Below, piece after piece: positions 1 to 7,114 of a stretch of 9,907 nt of DNA (positions are counted from its first letter, which is position 1; each line of letters starts with the position of its first letter). The notes under the pieces were generated by a model. It had not been told where the DNA came from. It worked only from the letters and a program-made list of their open reading frames with translations, and did not search any database. The position numbers and the translations under genes are program-made. The DNA comes from Chlamydiota bacterium (GTDB lineage Bacteria; Chlamydiota; Chlamydiia; Chlamydiales; SLFE01): NCBI GenBank assembly GCA_011065065.1, contig JAAKFL010000060.1, positions 1 through 9,907 on the forward strand. The letters run 5' to 3'.

Positions 1-4
1 CATC

Positions 5-1297
5 ATGATTTTTCGACATTCAAAGGGATTGCAACTTCTTTTCATGACAGAGATGTGGGAGCGGTTTAGCTTTTATACTCTACGTTCTCTTCTAGTCCTC
101 TACATGGCAGGTAAAATTTCGGAAGGTGGTCTTGGGTGGACGAAGTCAGAAGCGATTAGTTTGTATGGGATATATATGGGTGTCGCCTATTTGACTCCGT
201 TATTGGGAGGTTATCTTGCCGATCGATTCCTTGGTCAACGGCGATCGACGATGATTGGCGCTTTCATGATGGCGATTGGTCACTTTTTAATGGCCTTTCA
301 AGGGCTATGGTTTTTTTATTCGGCTTTAGGCTTGGTGGCCATTGGAAACGGATTTTTTAAACCCTGTCTGACGTCGATTTTGGGTGAGCTCTATGACGAT
401 GCGAAAGAGAGTCAGCGAGATGGAGCCTTTTCCATATTTTATATGGGAATTAATATTGGGGGAGCTGCAGCAGGTTTTGCTGCTGGTTGGGCCTTATCCA
501 ATTACGGTTACGACTTGGGATTTAGCATTGCCGGAATCGGGATGGTCATTTCCCTCTTTATCTTTTGGTGGGGTAAGGATAAGTATTTAGGAAATGTTGG
601 GATTGCGCCTCAAGCCAAAGTGGTCAATCACCATGAGAAACCATTGACTGCGGAAGAAAAAAAACGACTGCTTGTGGTGTTTTTCATCTTTTTGATAATT
701 GTGTTCACATACATTGCCTGGGAACAGTTGGGTGGATTGTTGCCGCTCTTCATAAGAGATAGCGTCGATCGCACTATCTGGGGATTTGAAATTCCAATAC
801 CGTGGTTTTCCGTTTTAAACCCACTCATGATCGTTCTGTTTGCTCCTGTTATTTCACTTCTTTGGATTGGATTGGGCAAAGGGGGAAAGGATCCATTTCT
901 TGGCGCCAAGCTGGGTTTGGGACTGCTAGCTATGACCGTGGGATTTTTGATACTTGGTTGGATGACAACTGCGGCGAATGCGAAAGAAGGGATGCTGCTG
1001 GGAACGGAGTGGATCATTCTTTTTAATTTCTTTGTTGTCTTGGGTGAGCTCTGTATCAACCCAATTTCATGGGCCGCTGCAACAAAGCTGGCACCTCCAA
1101 GTTATACCACCCGTTGTATGGGATTGATGTTGGCTGGAACGGGAGTTGGGTCTTACCTTGCAGGCTATGTTGGATCATTAGCGGATACGTTGGGAGAAGT
1201 GGCAATTTTCTACGGGTTGACAGGAGGGCTGCTCGTGGCGGCGATCTTGTGTTTTATGATCAATCCGAGACTCAAGGCTTTAGCTCACGAAATTTGA
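5..1297 (+). CDS. POT/PTR2-family proton-dependent oligopeptide transporter (MFS)
   Basis: Inner-membrane symporter of the POT (PTR2) family, which uses the proton gradient to import di- and tripeptides. The N-terminal family motif is present as EMWERFSFY (residues 16-24), giving E16, E19 and R20, the residues used in proton coupling in characterised POTs; the usual first Tyr of the YY pair is Phe. The PTR2 signature GGYLADRFLG is at 68-77, GNGFFKP with the conserved Lys at 119, the second signature FYMGINIGGA at 145-154, WEQ at 239-241 and GELCINP at 347-353. Hydrophobic segments run through the whole protein, consistent with 12 or more helices. The 430 residues are slightly short for the family. 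The reading frame is open to the left edge, so the true start may lie outside the window; no ribosome binding site can be judged. Peptide import fits an amino-acid-dependent intracellular lifestyle (inference). Family assignment is very secure; substrate is inferred from family. Confidence 0.93.
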   Translation: MIFRHSKGLQLLFMTEMWERFSFYTLRSLLVLYMAGKISEGGLGWTKSEAISLYGIYMGVAYLTPLLGGYLADRFLGQRRSTMIGAFMMAIGHFLMAFQGLWFFYSALGLVAIGNGFFKPCLTSILGELYDDAKESQRDGAFSIFYMGINIGGAAAGFAAGWALSNYGYDLGFSIAGIGMVISLFIFWWGKDKYLGNVGIAPQAKVVNHHEKPLTAEEKKRLLVVFFIFLIIVFTYIAWEQLGGLLPLFIRDSVDRTIWGFEIPIPWFSVLNPLMIVLFAPVISLLWIGLGKGGKDPFLGAKLGLGLLAMTVGFLILGWMTTAANAKEGMLLGTEWIILFNFFVVLGELCINPISWAAATKLAPPSYTTRCMGLMLAGTGVGSYLAGYVGSLADTLGEVAIFYGLTGGLLVAAILCFMINPRLKALAHEI

Positions 1298-1312
1298 GAA
1301 TAACAACGCTCC

Positions 1313-1476
1313 TTCAAAATTTAACCGCGAAGATCGCGAAGATCGCGAAGATGCGCGAAGAAGCTCTTTAAGGATCATGACCTTTTTCAAAACCTACTAA
1401 TTTGAAAATCACTATGAATGGCTCCGATCTTCGCGCATCTTCGCGACCTTCGCGATCTTCGCGGTTAAATTTTGAA
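1313..1476 (+). repeat. Long hairpin element built of GCGAAGAT-type 9-mers (copy 1)
   Basis: Two 49-bp arms (1313-1361 and 1428-1476) are reverse complements with one mismatch, enclosing a 66-nt loop (1362-1427). Each arm starts with TTCAAAATTTAACCGCG outside and continues with tandem 9-bp units of the type CGCGAAGAT. The element starts 15 bp after the stop of the peptide transporter gene. RNA from it would fold into a very stable stem and could stop transcription or protect the transporter mRNA 3' end, although no U-run follows. The loop contains GAAAATCAC then TGAAT (1404-1419), which recurs in copy 2 (8170-8315) at the same distance from the 3' arm. The arms and loop are seen directly; any function is inferred. 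Confidence 0.9.
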
Positions 1477-1525
1477 GTCACTAAAATCCTAAATTACCTT
1501 TTTGGTAAATATTTTTTTTAAAATC

Positions 1526-1534
1526 TGCTATAAG
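1526..1534 (+). promoter_or_regulatory. Extended -10 promoter candidate for the sphingomyelinase-like gene
   Basis: TGCTATAAG is an extended -10 element (TGnTATAAG) 18 bp before the chosen start codon. No convincing -35 lies at normal spacing; TTGGTA at 1502-1507 is 21 bp upstream, which is too far. The element follows directly after the hairpin repeat, so the gene probably has its own promoter instead of reading through from the transporter. Confidence 0.4.
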
Positions 1535-1543
1535 TGCGCTTTT

Positions 1544-1548
1544 GGAGG
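1544..1548 (+). promoter_or_regulatory. Ribosome binding site that sets the start at 1553
   Basis: GGAGG lies 4 nt before ATG 1553. An in-frame ATG 51 bp further upstream (1502) has no such site and precedes the likely -10 element, so 1553 is preferred. Confidence 0.75.
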
Positions 1549-1552
1549 TTTT

Positions 1553-3178
1553 ATGGAAAATATTATAGGCCCATTCGATTCTTTTAGCTCAGAAATTTAC
1601 GACAGAAAAATCAGCAAAGTTGCTGGTTTTTGCGAACACAAAACATTACGATTGGCTGAAAAGTTTGCCCTGAGGTTGGTCAAAACCTACGACTCGGTCT
1701 TCCATCAGGGTCCTAATGTTGAGAGAAAAAAATTTCGCGCTGAGCTATTTCCAGAAACATTATCTGACATCAATGAGGTGGATTTCTATTTCGATATTGA
1801 AAATGAAAGGGCTTACACAAAGCTTCTTGAACGTGAGGGAGTGATTCAAGACAGAAAGTCTTGGAAAGATAAGGTAGAGTTAGTGGCGAATGTCGCTGGG
1901 AATTGTGCCTTCCTGGCTGCCACAAGCCCAATTTCGATATCACTTGGGGCGATTGGAATGGGCCTCCGCTGCTATGTGCAAAATCACATGCACGCCATTA
2001 CCTGTTTAAAGCCCCATGTTGTCAAAGTTTGGGAAGAGGGAGAAGACCTCGATATTTTTACTTCTAATGTCGCCCTGACGGAATTTCAAATTATGGATTA
2101 CATCAATGGAGTCTCTGACACCAAGGCTCGTGTTAAGGAGTGGGTTCGAAAATTGGCTGAGCTGGATGCTGATGTGATCTGTTTGCAAGAGGCTTTTGAT
2201 GTTGATGAAATTTATCCCATTATCGCAAAAGAGCTCAAAGCGCTTGGATATTGTGTGGTGATGGTGACAAAAAGAGCTCAGGTACTTGGAATGACTGCGG
2301 GATTATTGCTCGCGAGCCGTTATCAAATCACAGATGTGGGTTTTCACGAATATACCGACCTGATGGGGCTTGATAAACGTTCTCGTAAGGGAGTTCTTGC
2401 AGCGATGATTCAACTCAACGAAGACACTAACATTTGCGTCGCGACGACTCATATGCAAGCAGCATACCCTAAGGGAACTCATGAAGAGAGAGTCGAGTGG
2501 AAAACTCAGCAATTCTATCAAGCCAGACATTTCATCAATCGGTTTATTGAAGAATCAGATGTGAGAGATGTCTTTTTTGTGGGAGACTTTAACGCCAGTC
2601 GTTTTGACCTGGGGCTTAAGCTCGATGAAGCGATCACCAAGTACTCCTATCCCGCCATCGTCAACGGAATCTTAAAACCCACCACTTATCAACAAGGGTT
2701 TAAGGATTTAACATACCCTGATCGTCCCTATAACTTCGAAGAATATCTCGACCATGAAACGAAATTTAATCATCATAAACCATCGAATAATGAAACAGGA
2801 TCATCAAAAGGATCTTGCTGCGATACCTCGGCGACAAGTTATCACTATTTTGTTGACATTGTGACACTTAAAGTAGCTCGTCAAGTCATATATTCCACGA
2901 GAAATGTGAGAAAGTTGGTGGAAAAAAGATTGTCGGGCAAAGACCTTAAAAGTAAGCATCTAACAAAGATCATTGATCATGAAATCGAAAACTTAAAGAA
3001 AACGATGTATATCAAGCCCAATGTTGTGGATCATGTGACCTTGATGGATTACGATGATAATGTGTTCGATGAAACCGGTTACGAGTATGAGATAATCCAT
3101 ATTGTGGGCAAAACAGGGCCTTTGACTGATCATGCAAGTTTGAAGGTAAAATTACATCCTAGTACCCTGTATCACTAA
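1553..3178 (+). CDS. Endonuclease/exonuclease/phosphatase-fold protein, sphingomyelinase-like phosphodiesterase
   Basis: This 541-residue protein carries the metal-dependent phosphodiesterase motifs of the DNase I-like fold in order: SNV (171-173, Asn), ICLQE (209-213, metal-binding Glu), THMQA (299-303), VGDFN (343-347, catalytic Asp and Asn), YFVDIV (432-437) and TDH near the C-terminus (525-527, catalytic His). THxQA followed by R..Q is, from memory, typical of neutral-sphingomyelinase-type members, so a sphingomyelinase or related phospholipase C activity is favoured; a nuclease or inositol phosphatase remains possible. Residues 1-165 are an unrecognised N-terminal region with a hydrophobic stretch (about 108-142) that could touch or cross a membrane; no classical signal peptide is seen. 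The roughly 180-residue spacing from GDFN to TDH looks long and holds a Ser/Asn-rich, Cys-Cys segment (about 409-430) and a Lys-rich helix. The last residues (STLYH) and the stop are encoded inside an inverted-repeat element. It may be a host-directed effector (inference). Confidence 0.8.
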   Translation: MENIIGPFDSFSSEIYDRKISKVAGFCEHKTLRLAEKFALRLVKTYDSVFHQGPNVERKKFRAELFPETLSDINEVDFYFDIENERAYTKLLEREGVIQDRKSWKDKVELVANVAGNCAFLAATSPISISLGAIGMGLRCYVQNHMHAITCLKPHVVKVWEEGEDLDIFTSNVALTEFQIMDYINGVSDTKARVKEWVRKLAELDADVICLQEAFDVDEIYPIIAKELKALGYCVVMVTKRAQVLGMTAGLLLASRYQITDVGFHEYTDLMGLDKRSRKGVLAAMIQLNEDTNICVATTHMQAAYPKGTHEERVEWKTQQFYQARHFINRFIEESDVRDVFFVGDFNASRFDLGLKLDEAITKYSYPAIVNGILKPTTYQQGFKDLTYPDRPYNFEEYLDHETKFNHHKPSNNETGSSKGSCCDTSATSYHYFVDIVTLKVARQVIYSTRNVRKLVEKRLSGKDLKSKHLTKIIDHEIENLKKTMYIKPNVVDHVTLMDYDDNVFDETGYEYEIIHIVGKTGPLTDHASLKVKLHPSTLYH

Positions 3179-3324
3179 TTTTGACTATTTAAGCTGCGTG
3201 AAAGCTCCCGCGATTGAACGATCATAAGTCGGTTAATATTAATCAATATTGACCGACTTATGATCGTTCAATCCCGGGGCTTTGACGTTGCCTAAATAGT
3301 CAAAATTAGTGATACAGGGTACTA
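3160..3324. mobile_element. MITE-like nested palindrome overlapping the 3' end of the sphingomyelinase-like gene
   Basis: Terminal arms of 32 bp (3160-3191 and 3293-3324) are perfect reverse complements, bounded by TAGTACCCTGTATCAC and its complement. Inside, 3212-3240 and 3245-3273 form a second 29-bp arm pair with one mismatch around a 4-nt loop. The roughly 20 bp between them pair imperfectly. The whole unit folds as one stem of about 80 bp. It has no room for a transposase. Because TA lies just outside CCCTGTATCAC on both sides, a TA target duplication as in IS630/Tc1-mariner-derived MITEs is possible, but the palindromic ends make this ambiguous. The left arm supplies the final five codons and stop of the upstream gene. 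Confidence 0.75.
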
Positions 3325-3498
3325 AGTCATTAACTTAAAGTAAGATAAACTATAATTGACATTAAAAATCATCCATTTTATTCATTAAGACAAGTGACGA
3401 ATCTGTCATCATACCTTTCGCTTATAATGTATTCAATGCCAAAAGGTTAGAACTCATAATTCAAAATTAAGAATTTAGAATTCAAAATGAGGTGTATT
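3325..3498 (+). promoter_or_regulatory. AT-rich promoter region of the SnoaL-like gene
   Basis: Two promoter candidates are visible. TTGACA at 3356-3361 is a perfect -35, with a weak -10 (TATTCA, 3379-3384) 17 bp on. TATAAT at 3423-3428 is a perfect -10, but no good -35 lies at 16-18 bp. A short inverted repeat, TGAC-6-GTCA (3395-3408), lies just upstream of the second and might be an operator, though it is short enough to arise by chance. Two AATTCAAAAT direct repeats (3458-3467 and 3479-3488) precede the ribosome binding site. Confidence 0.45.
3489..3494 (+). promoter_or_regulatory. Ribosome binding site that sets the start at 3499
   Basis: GAGGTG lies 4 nt before ATG 3499 and overlaps the alternative ATG at 3487. 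This makes 3487 unlikely as the initiation codon. Confidence 0.7.
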
Positions 3499-3939
3499 AT
3501 GTCTGAGAAGAAAAATATTGCGGCAACACGCTGTTTATTTGAAGAGGTTTTCTCTGGTGGAGACCTCGATGCTCTTGATTCGCTGATCGCGAATAATATC
3601 AAGTTGCATGATCCTTCTGCTAAGAACTTTAAAGGCGGAATTGAAGCCTTTAGAGATCGGGAGGAGATGTATACTCATGCTTTCCCTAATAAGACACTCA
3701 CAATTGATGAAATTTATGGATCAAGTGACACAGTTACAGTCAGATGGACAGCTAAAGGGACTCATGATCGCGACTTGCCAGGAGTTCCGTCAACCGGGAA
3801 AAAATTCACGGTTACTGGGACTTCATTGTTTAAGTATAAGAACGGTAAAATCATTGAAATTTGGCAAAACTGGGATGAATTTGGATTGCTCAATCAGTTG
3901 GGTGCTCTATCTGCAAAATCTTATGCAGCTCAACGCTAA
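3499..3939 (+). CDS. SnoaL-like / NTF2-fold ester-cyclase-family protein
   Basis: A 146-residue protein of the SnoaL-like polyketide/ester cyclase type (cone-shaped NTF2 fold). Visible family features are an N-terminal helical stretch (about 4-35), HDPS at 37-40, THDRDLPGVPSTGKKF (88-103, matching the usual GTHxG...G.P.TGK pattern) and the C-terminal IWQNWDEFGLLNQLG (121-135). The Asp of NWDEFG (D126) is at the place of the conserved acid seen in the family's W-D motif. The length matches a single-domain family member. Proteins of this group are found in many bacteria outside polyketide pathways, and nothing nearby suggests polyketide synthesis, so the substrate is unknown. It is monocistronic: a promoter region lies upstream and a terminator hairpin follows 11 bp after the stop. 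ATG 3499 is preferred to 3487 because of the GAGGTG site. Fold assignment is strong, catalytic role uncertain. Confidence 0.85.
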   Translation: MSEKKNIAATRCLFEEVFSGGDLDALDSLIANNIKLHDPSAKNFKGGIEAFRDREEMYTHAFPNKTLTIDEIYGSSDTVTVRWTAKGTHDRDLPGVPSTGKKFTVTGTSLFKYKNGKIIEIWQNWDEFGLLNQLGALSAKSYAAQR

Positions 3940-3950
3940 ATTCTCATATC

Positions 3951-3985
3951 GGGCCGAAATTTCTCTGTTTCGGCCCACAATTTTC
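3951..3985 (+). terminator. Rho-independent terminator after the SnoaL-like gene
   Basis: GGGCCGAAA (3951-3959) and TTTCGGCCC (3968-3976) form a perfect 9-bp stem with an 8-nt loop, followed by the T-rich stretch ACAATTTTCT. It begins 11 bp after the stop codon and separates this gene from the large lipase-like gene. Confidence 0.85.
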
Positions 3986-4033
3986 TATCTATCATTTAAA
4001 TAAAATCTTTACTTCGTTGTATAAGCAGTGTTT

Positions 4034-4039
4034 GAGAGG
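4034..4039 (+). promoter_or_regulatory. Ribosome binding site that sets the start at 4045
   Basis: GAGAGG ends 5 nt before ATG 4045. An in-frame GTG at 4039 overlaps this site and is therefore not the likely start. A weak -10-like TATAAG (4020-4025) lies just upstream without a clear -35. Confidence 0.7.
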
Positions 4040-4044
4040 TGCCT

Positions 4045-7000
4045 ATGATTGTTGACGCAAAAGAATCAGAATCTCCCATTCTAAATCGAATTAAGAACAA
4101 CAGCTTTCTCATAAACTCCCACGATTGTCCGATTATCATTCGTGTGAAGGGAGTGATAGGGAATGGCCGTTTGTCTTACTTGGTTGCTGCTGCAGCAGCA
4201 AGGGTTCTGATGGATGATGAAACGAATTTGTCTGAGACTATAAATGTGGCAGGTAAGCCTTGGACGATTGCTCAAAAAAAAGAAGAGGGTGGGCGGTTGT
4301 GGTCTCTTTTTAACCTTGTTCACATGGTATATCTCGACACTCACGCACGAACTTATGATGTGTATGATAATAGTTGGTGGTTGAGGAGCCCTACGATTGA
4401 AGAGGAAATTGAAGCGACCATTCCGTTCTTTGACCATTTTGTCATCCAAGCTTCAACTGATCGGTCCTTCATGGGACTCTTTGAACCGTATGAACGAGAG
4501 CTCTTTACCGATCCCTTCACAAAATTAGCAACAACCGCTTTTCAAGAATATGAAACTTGTTTTGGTCACAAAGATCACTTTCAGCTTTCTGATAGCGACT
4601 ACCGGATCGTCTATTATGACGAACAATTTTCTTTAGTCAAACGGGATCATCCGATTGCCACAAATCCGGAGGTACAGCAAAGGACGGCTGAGATGTACTT
4701 AACGTACATCAAAGAAAAGTACGGGGAAGAAAAGATACAAGAAATTGATTACCGTTATTCATTAGAGTTGGACAAATTAATTGAAAGCAACATCGGGGTG
4801 ACTCCTGAACATGTATATCGAGTGAATATCGGAGTGAATAATGTCGATATGTATGATGTGAAGAGGTTGTGGAATGCCCTGTGTAAAATTTATCAGATGC
4901 CGCAATGTGTTTCTCATAAAATGCGATTAGATGAATATTTAGAGAGTCTCTCAATAAGTATTCTTCCTAGAGAAAGAAGGAGGGCTCTTTATTATCTGAT
5001 TAAGGAGAGAGTAAAATGGCGTGATCCTGTGAAAGGAGACCTGATCATGTGGCTTTACGAAGTGACTAAAAATGGAACGATAGAGGATCCTGAAGAAACT
5101 ACTGTAAAAACATTTGATACTCTAATGAGCCTGCTGATCCCAGGAAATGAAGCGTGCGAAAGATCGTTAACTGGGCGAAAAATCTATGGGTTTATTCGTA
5201 GTTACTACTCGAATGCAGAGTCAGGAGTCATCAAGCCGTGGGTGGATCAACAAGAACTCTTTCAGACAATTATTCTCTTAAGAAACCAATTCAACGAGGA
5301 CCTATTCTTAGAAAAACTTGCCCATGTTGTGGTGAAAAAACGATTAGCCAGAAAGTCGCTGAAAGGAGATTACCGCGTGGGGATTCTTCTTCCAGCTCCG
5401 GTAAAAGAAGATGGGCTTCAGCACTGGTATCGCGTGACCAGCTGCATCAGCACACCTACGGGTTTACTCAGTTATACCCTAAATGCTGCGACATCAGGGG
5501 ATGTTTTAGATAAAATGAAATTGTACCGAAGCACCGATTCTATTGTCTCCCCAAGTTCAGTTTATAATGACCTCAATGCCATCAATTCTCCTGGATACGA
5601 AGGAAGAAATATTGCCGAGCCTTATGAATATTCGTTTTTCAAAGAAAGCACGATTCCCATCTGGGTCGCCTATACAATTTTGGCAAAACGGAAGCTGGAA
5701 AATCTGGATCCTTATGTTGTCTCGATAGATGAAGTGGATGCCATCTACCAAGACCTGTTGTCAGCAAATGCCTCTCTCGATCACGTGCTGACAACCGATT
5801 ATAAAAAGAAAGATTTCCGTTCTATCATTCGGGAAAATGATGTGATCTTGAATGAGTTGTACCGTCTCAAAAAACTTGAGCAGTATAAAAGATGGAAAAC
5901 TTCATGTAGTTTTGGATCTTACACAAAGATTTTGGGTTTTTTGACTGGAGCCATATCGAGTGAGGATGTGCAGAGTGAAGAAAAAATTGCGCAAGAGTTG
6001 TTTGATCAATTGGAAGTATTTTCAGAACACGAAGAAGATCCAGCCCGAAAATATGACATCGTTCGACTGAAAGATCAACTGTTCCGGCATGTACTGGTCT
6101 ATCACGAACATTCCTTCCTTTCTGGGATTGAAAGCAAACGGACTTCCTATTGCGATATTTTAAATTTCAAAAGAATCTATCATAGCATTGAAAAGGAATC
6201 AGATAAGCTGACCCTTTTGACCTCTTGGATCAACCGACTGGAAATGATAGCTGAGGAATTGGAAGAAAATATTGAAGAGAAAATCGGTGCCAATTTAACC
6301 TTGCTTGGCCATAGTTTAGGAGGAGCTGCTGCAAGCTCTCATATTGTCTATTACCTTGTTGACAAAGATCGTGTTCCTCTCCCCGGCCACCAATGTATGG
6401 GATATTTTTGGTGTGATCCAGGAATCAATGATGAAGATAACGAGAAATTCAAGTTGTGGGGATGGAAACACAAGGATTTGTTTCGTGAATTGGAAATCGC
6501 ATTTTGTCTCAAAAGACGCTTGGAAGTAGGGGATGTTGTGGCCTTGGGAGGAGAAGTGCATCTTGGAGCAACATTTTCTGAAGAAGAAGATGCTAGGTTG
6601 AAAGAATGGCTGAAATATGATTTTCGTCTTCGTGAACGATTAGAAAATGCGAGTAACTTAGCAATCGCCCTCTCTTCCAGCGCTCATGAAACACAATTTG
6701 AGGAAGGTCAGGTTTACGATCCTGAATCTGGAGAAGGAGATTATATTGAGACTGAAATACCGAGTCATGTCCTGGGAAGATTTGATCATCGAGGAAAAAT
6801 TGTGACGTTAAGAGATGAAGAAACAGATAGTTTTGTCCGTCACGAAGTGGAAGGAGAAAAGAAAAATGAAAACTGGCTTGAGATTTTAGATATCTGGAAG
6901 TTGGGCGGAATCCATGCTCGTGTGGAAAGTGAATGGGTGCGAACCAATCGTTACATTTCGTTATTATACTATCTGCTATACGGTTCGGATGATGTTGATA

Positions 7001-7110
7001 GAATTCTTGATTTGACTGATGAACGGGGAGTTTTTGCCGTTATGAAAGAAGGAGTGATCACGAGAAGAATTGAGAGGGAAATTCCGGAAGAATCTCCCTC
7101 TTTAGGTTAA
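4045..7110 (+). CDS. Large protein with C-terminal class-3-lipase-like domain; N-terminal 740 residues unrecognised
   Basis: A 1021-residue protein without signal peptide or obvious transmembrane helix. The one recognisable part is near the C-terminus: a hydrophobic strand runs into GHSLGGAAA (755-763), the nucleophile elbow of alpha/beta-hydrolase lipases, with Ser757. GDVV (829-832) and EVHLGATF (837-844) follow at positions where class-3 lipases carry the catalytic Asp and His, giving a plausible triad of S757, D830 and H839. The segment between them (YFWCDPGIND, 787-796) sits where the family's substrate-lining loop occurs. Residues 1-740 are soluble, charged and helix-rich in character, with a hydrophobic Ala-rich patch near 45-55 (YLVAAAAARVL); I do not recognise them. 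The gene starts 69 bp after the preceding terminator and its stop is 4 bp from that of the convergent metalloprotease gene. Size and architecture suit a host-directed lipid hydrolase (inference). Reading frame certain, lipase-like domain likely, substrate unknown. Confidence 0.75.
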   Translation: MIVDAKESESPILNRIKNNSFLINSHDCPIIIRVKGVIGNGRLSYLVAAAAARVLMDDETNLSETINVAGKPWTIAQKKEEGGRLWSLFNLVHMVYLDTHARTYDVYDNSWWLRSPTIEEEIEATIPFFDHFVIQASTDRSFMGLFEPYERELFTDPFTKLATTAFQEYETCFGHKDHFQLSDSDYRIVYYDEQFSLVKRDHPIATNPEVQQRTAEMYLTYIKEKYGEEKIQEIDYRYSLELDKLIESNIGVTPEHVYRVNIGVNNVDMYDVKRLWNALCKIYQMPQCVSHKMRLDEYLESLSISILPRERRRALYYLIKERVKWRDPVKGDLIMWLYEVTKNGTIEDPEETTVKTFDTLMSLLIPGNEACERSLTGRKIYGFIRSYYSNAESGVIKPWVDQQELFQTIILLRNQFNEDLFLEKLAHVVVKKRLARKSLKGDYRVGILLPAPVKEDGLQHWYRVTSCISTPTGLLSYTLNAATSGDVLDKMKLYRSTDSIVSPSSVYNDLNAINSPGYEGRNIAEPYEYSFFKESTIPIWVAYTILAKRKLENLDPYVVSIDEVDAIYQDLLSANASLDHVLTTDYKKKDFRSIIRENDVILNELYRLKKLEQYKRWKTSCSFGSYTKILGFLTGAISSEDVQSEEKIAQELFDQLEVFSEHEEDPARKYDIVRLKDQLFRHVLVYHEHSFLSGIESKRTSYCDILNFKRIYHSIEKESDKLTLLTSWINRLEMIAEELEENIEEKIGANLTLLGHSLGGAAASSHIVYYLVDKDRVPLPGHQCMGYFWCDPGINDEDNEKFKLWGWKHKDLFRELEIAFCLKRRLEVGDVVALGGEVHLGATFSEEEDARLKEWLKYDFRLRERLENASNLAIALSSSAHETQFEEGQVYDPESGEGDYIETEIPSHVLGRFDHRGKIVTLRDEETDSFVRHEVEGEKKNENWLEILDIWKLGGIHARVESEWVRTNRYISLLYYLLYGSDDVDRILDLTDERGVFAVMKEGVITRRIEREIPEESPSLG

Positions 7111-7114
7111 TTAA

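Noticed and set aside
628..1059. 143-codon minus-strand frame inside the transporter gene
   Set aside because: Shadow of a strongly conserved membrane-protein gene; no promoter, ribosome binding site or recognisable domain.
1069..1371. Plus-strand frame ending in LTAKIAKIAKMREEAL
   Set aside because: It overlaps the transporter gene in another frame and its end simply translates the 9-bp repeat of the hairpin arm; no ribosome binding site. Not a real gene.
1313..1476. CRISPR array
   Set aside because: The repeats are contiguous 9-mers in mirrored arms without unique spacers; this is a hairpin, not an array.
1502..1552. Upstream ATG giving 17 extra residues on the sphingomyelinase-like protein
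   Set aside because: No ribosome binding site there, and it lies before the likely -10 element; ATG 1553 has GGAGG at good spacing.
4039..4044. GTG start for the large lipase-like protein
   Set aside because: It overlaps the ribosome binding site of ATG 4045.
4274..4281. Run of eight A residues as a slippage or phase-variation site
   Set aside because: Runs of seven or eight A also occur at 657-664 and near 1725 in intact genes, as expected from Lys codons in AT-rich DNA; no evidence of frame switching.
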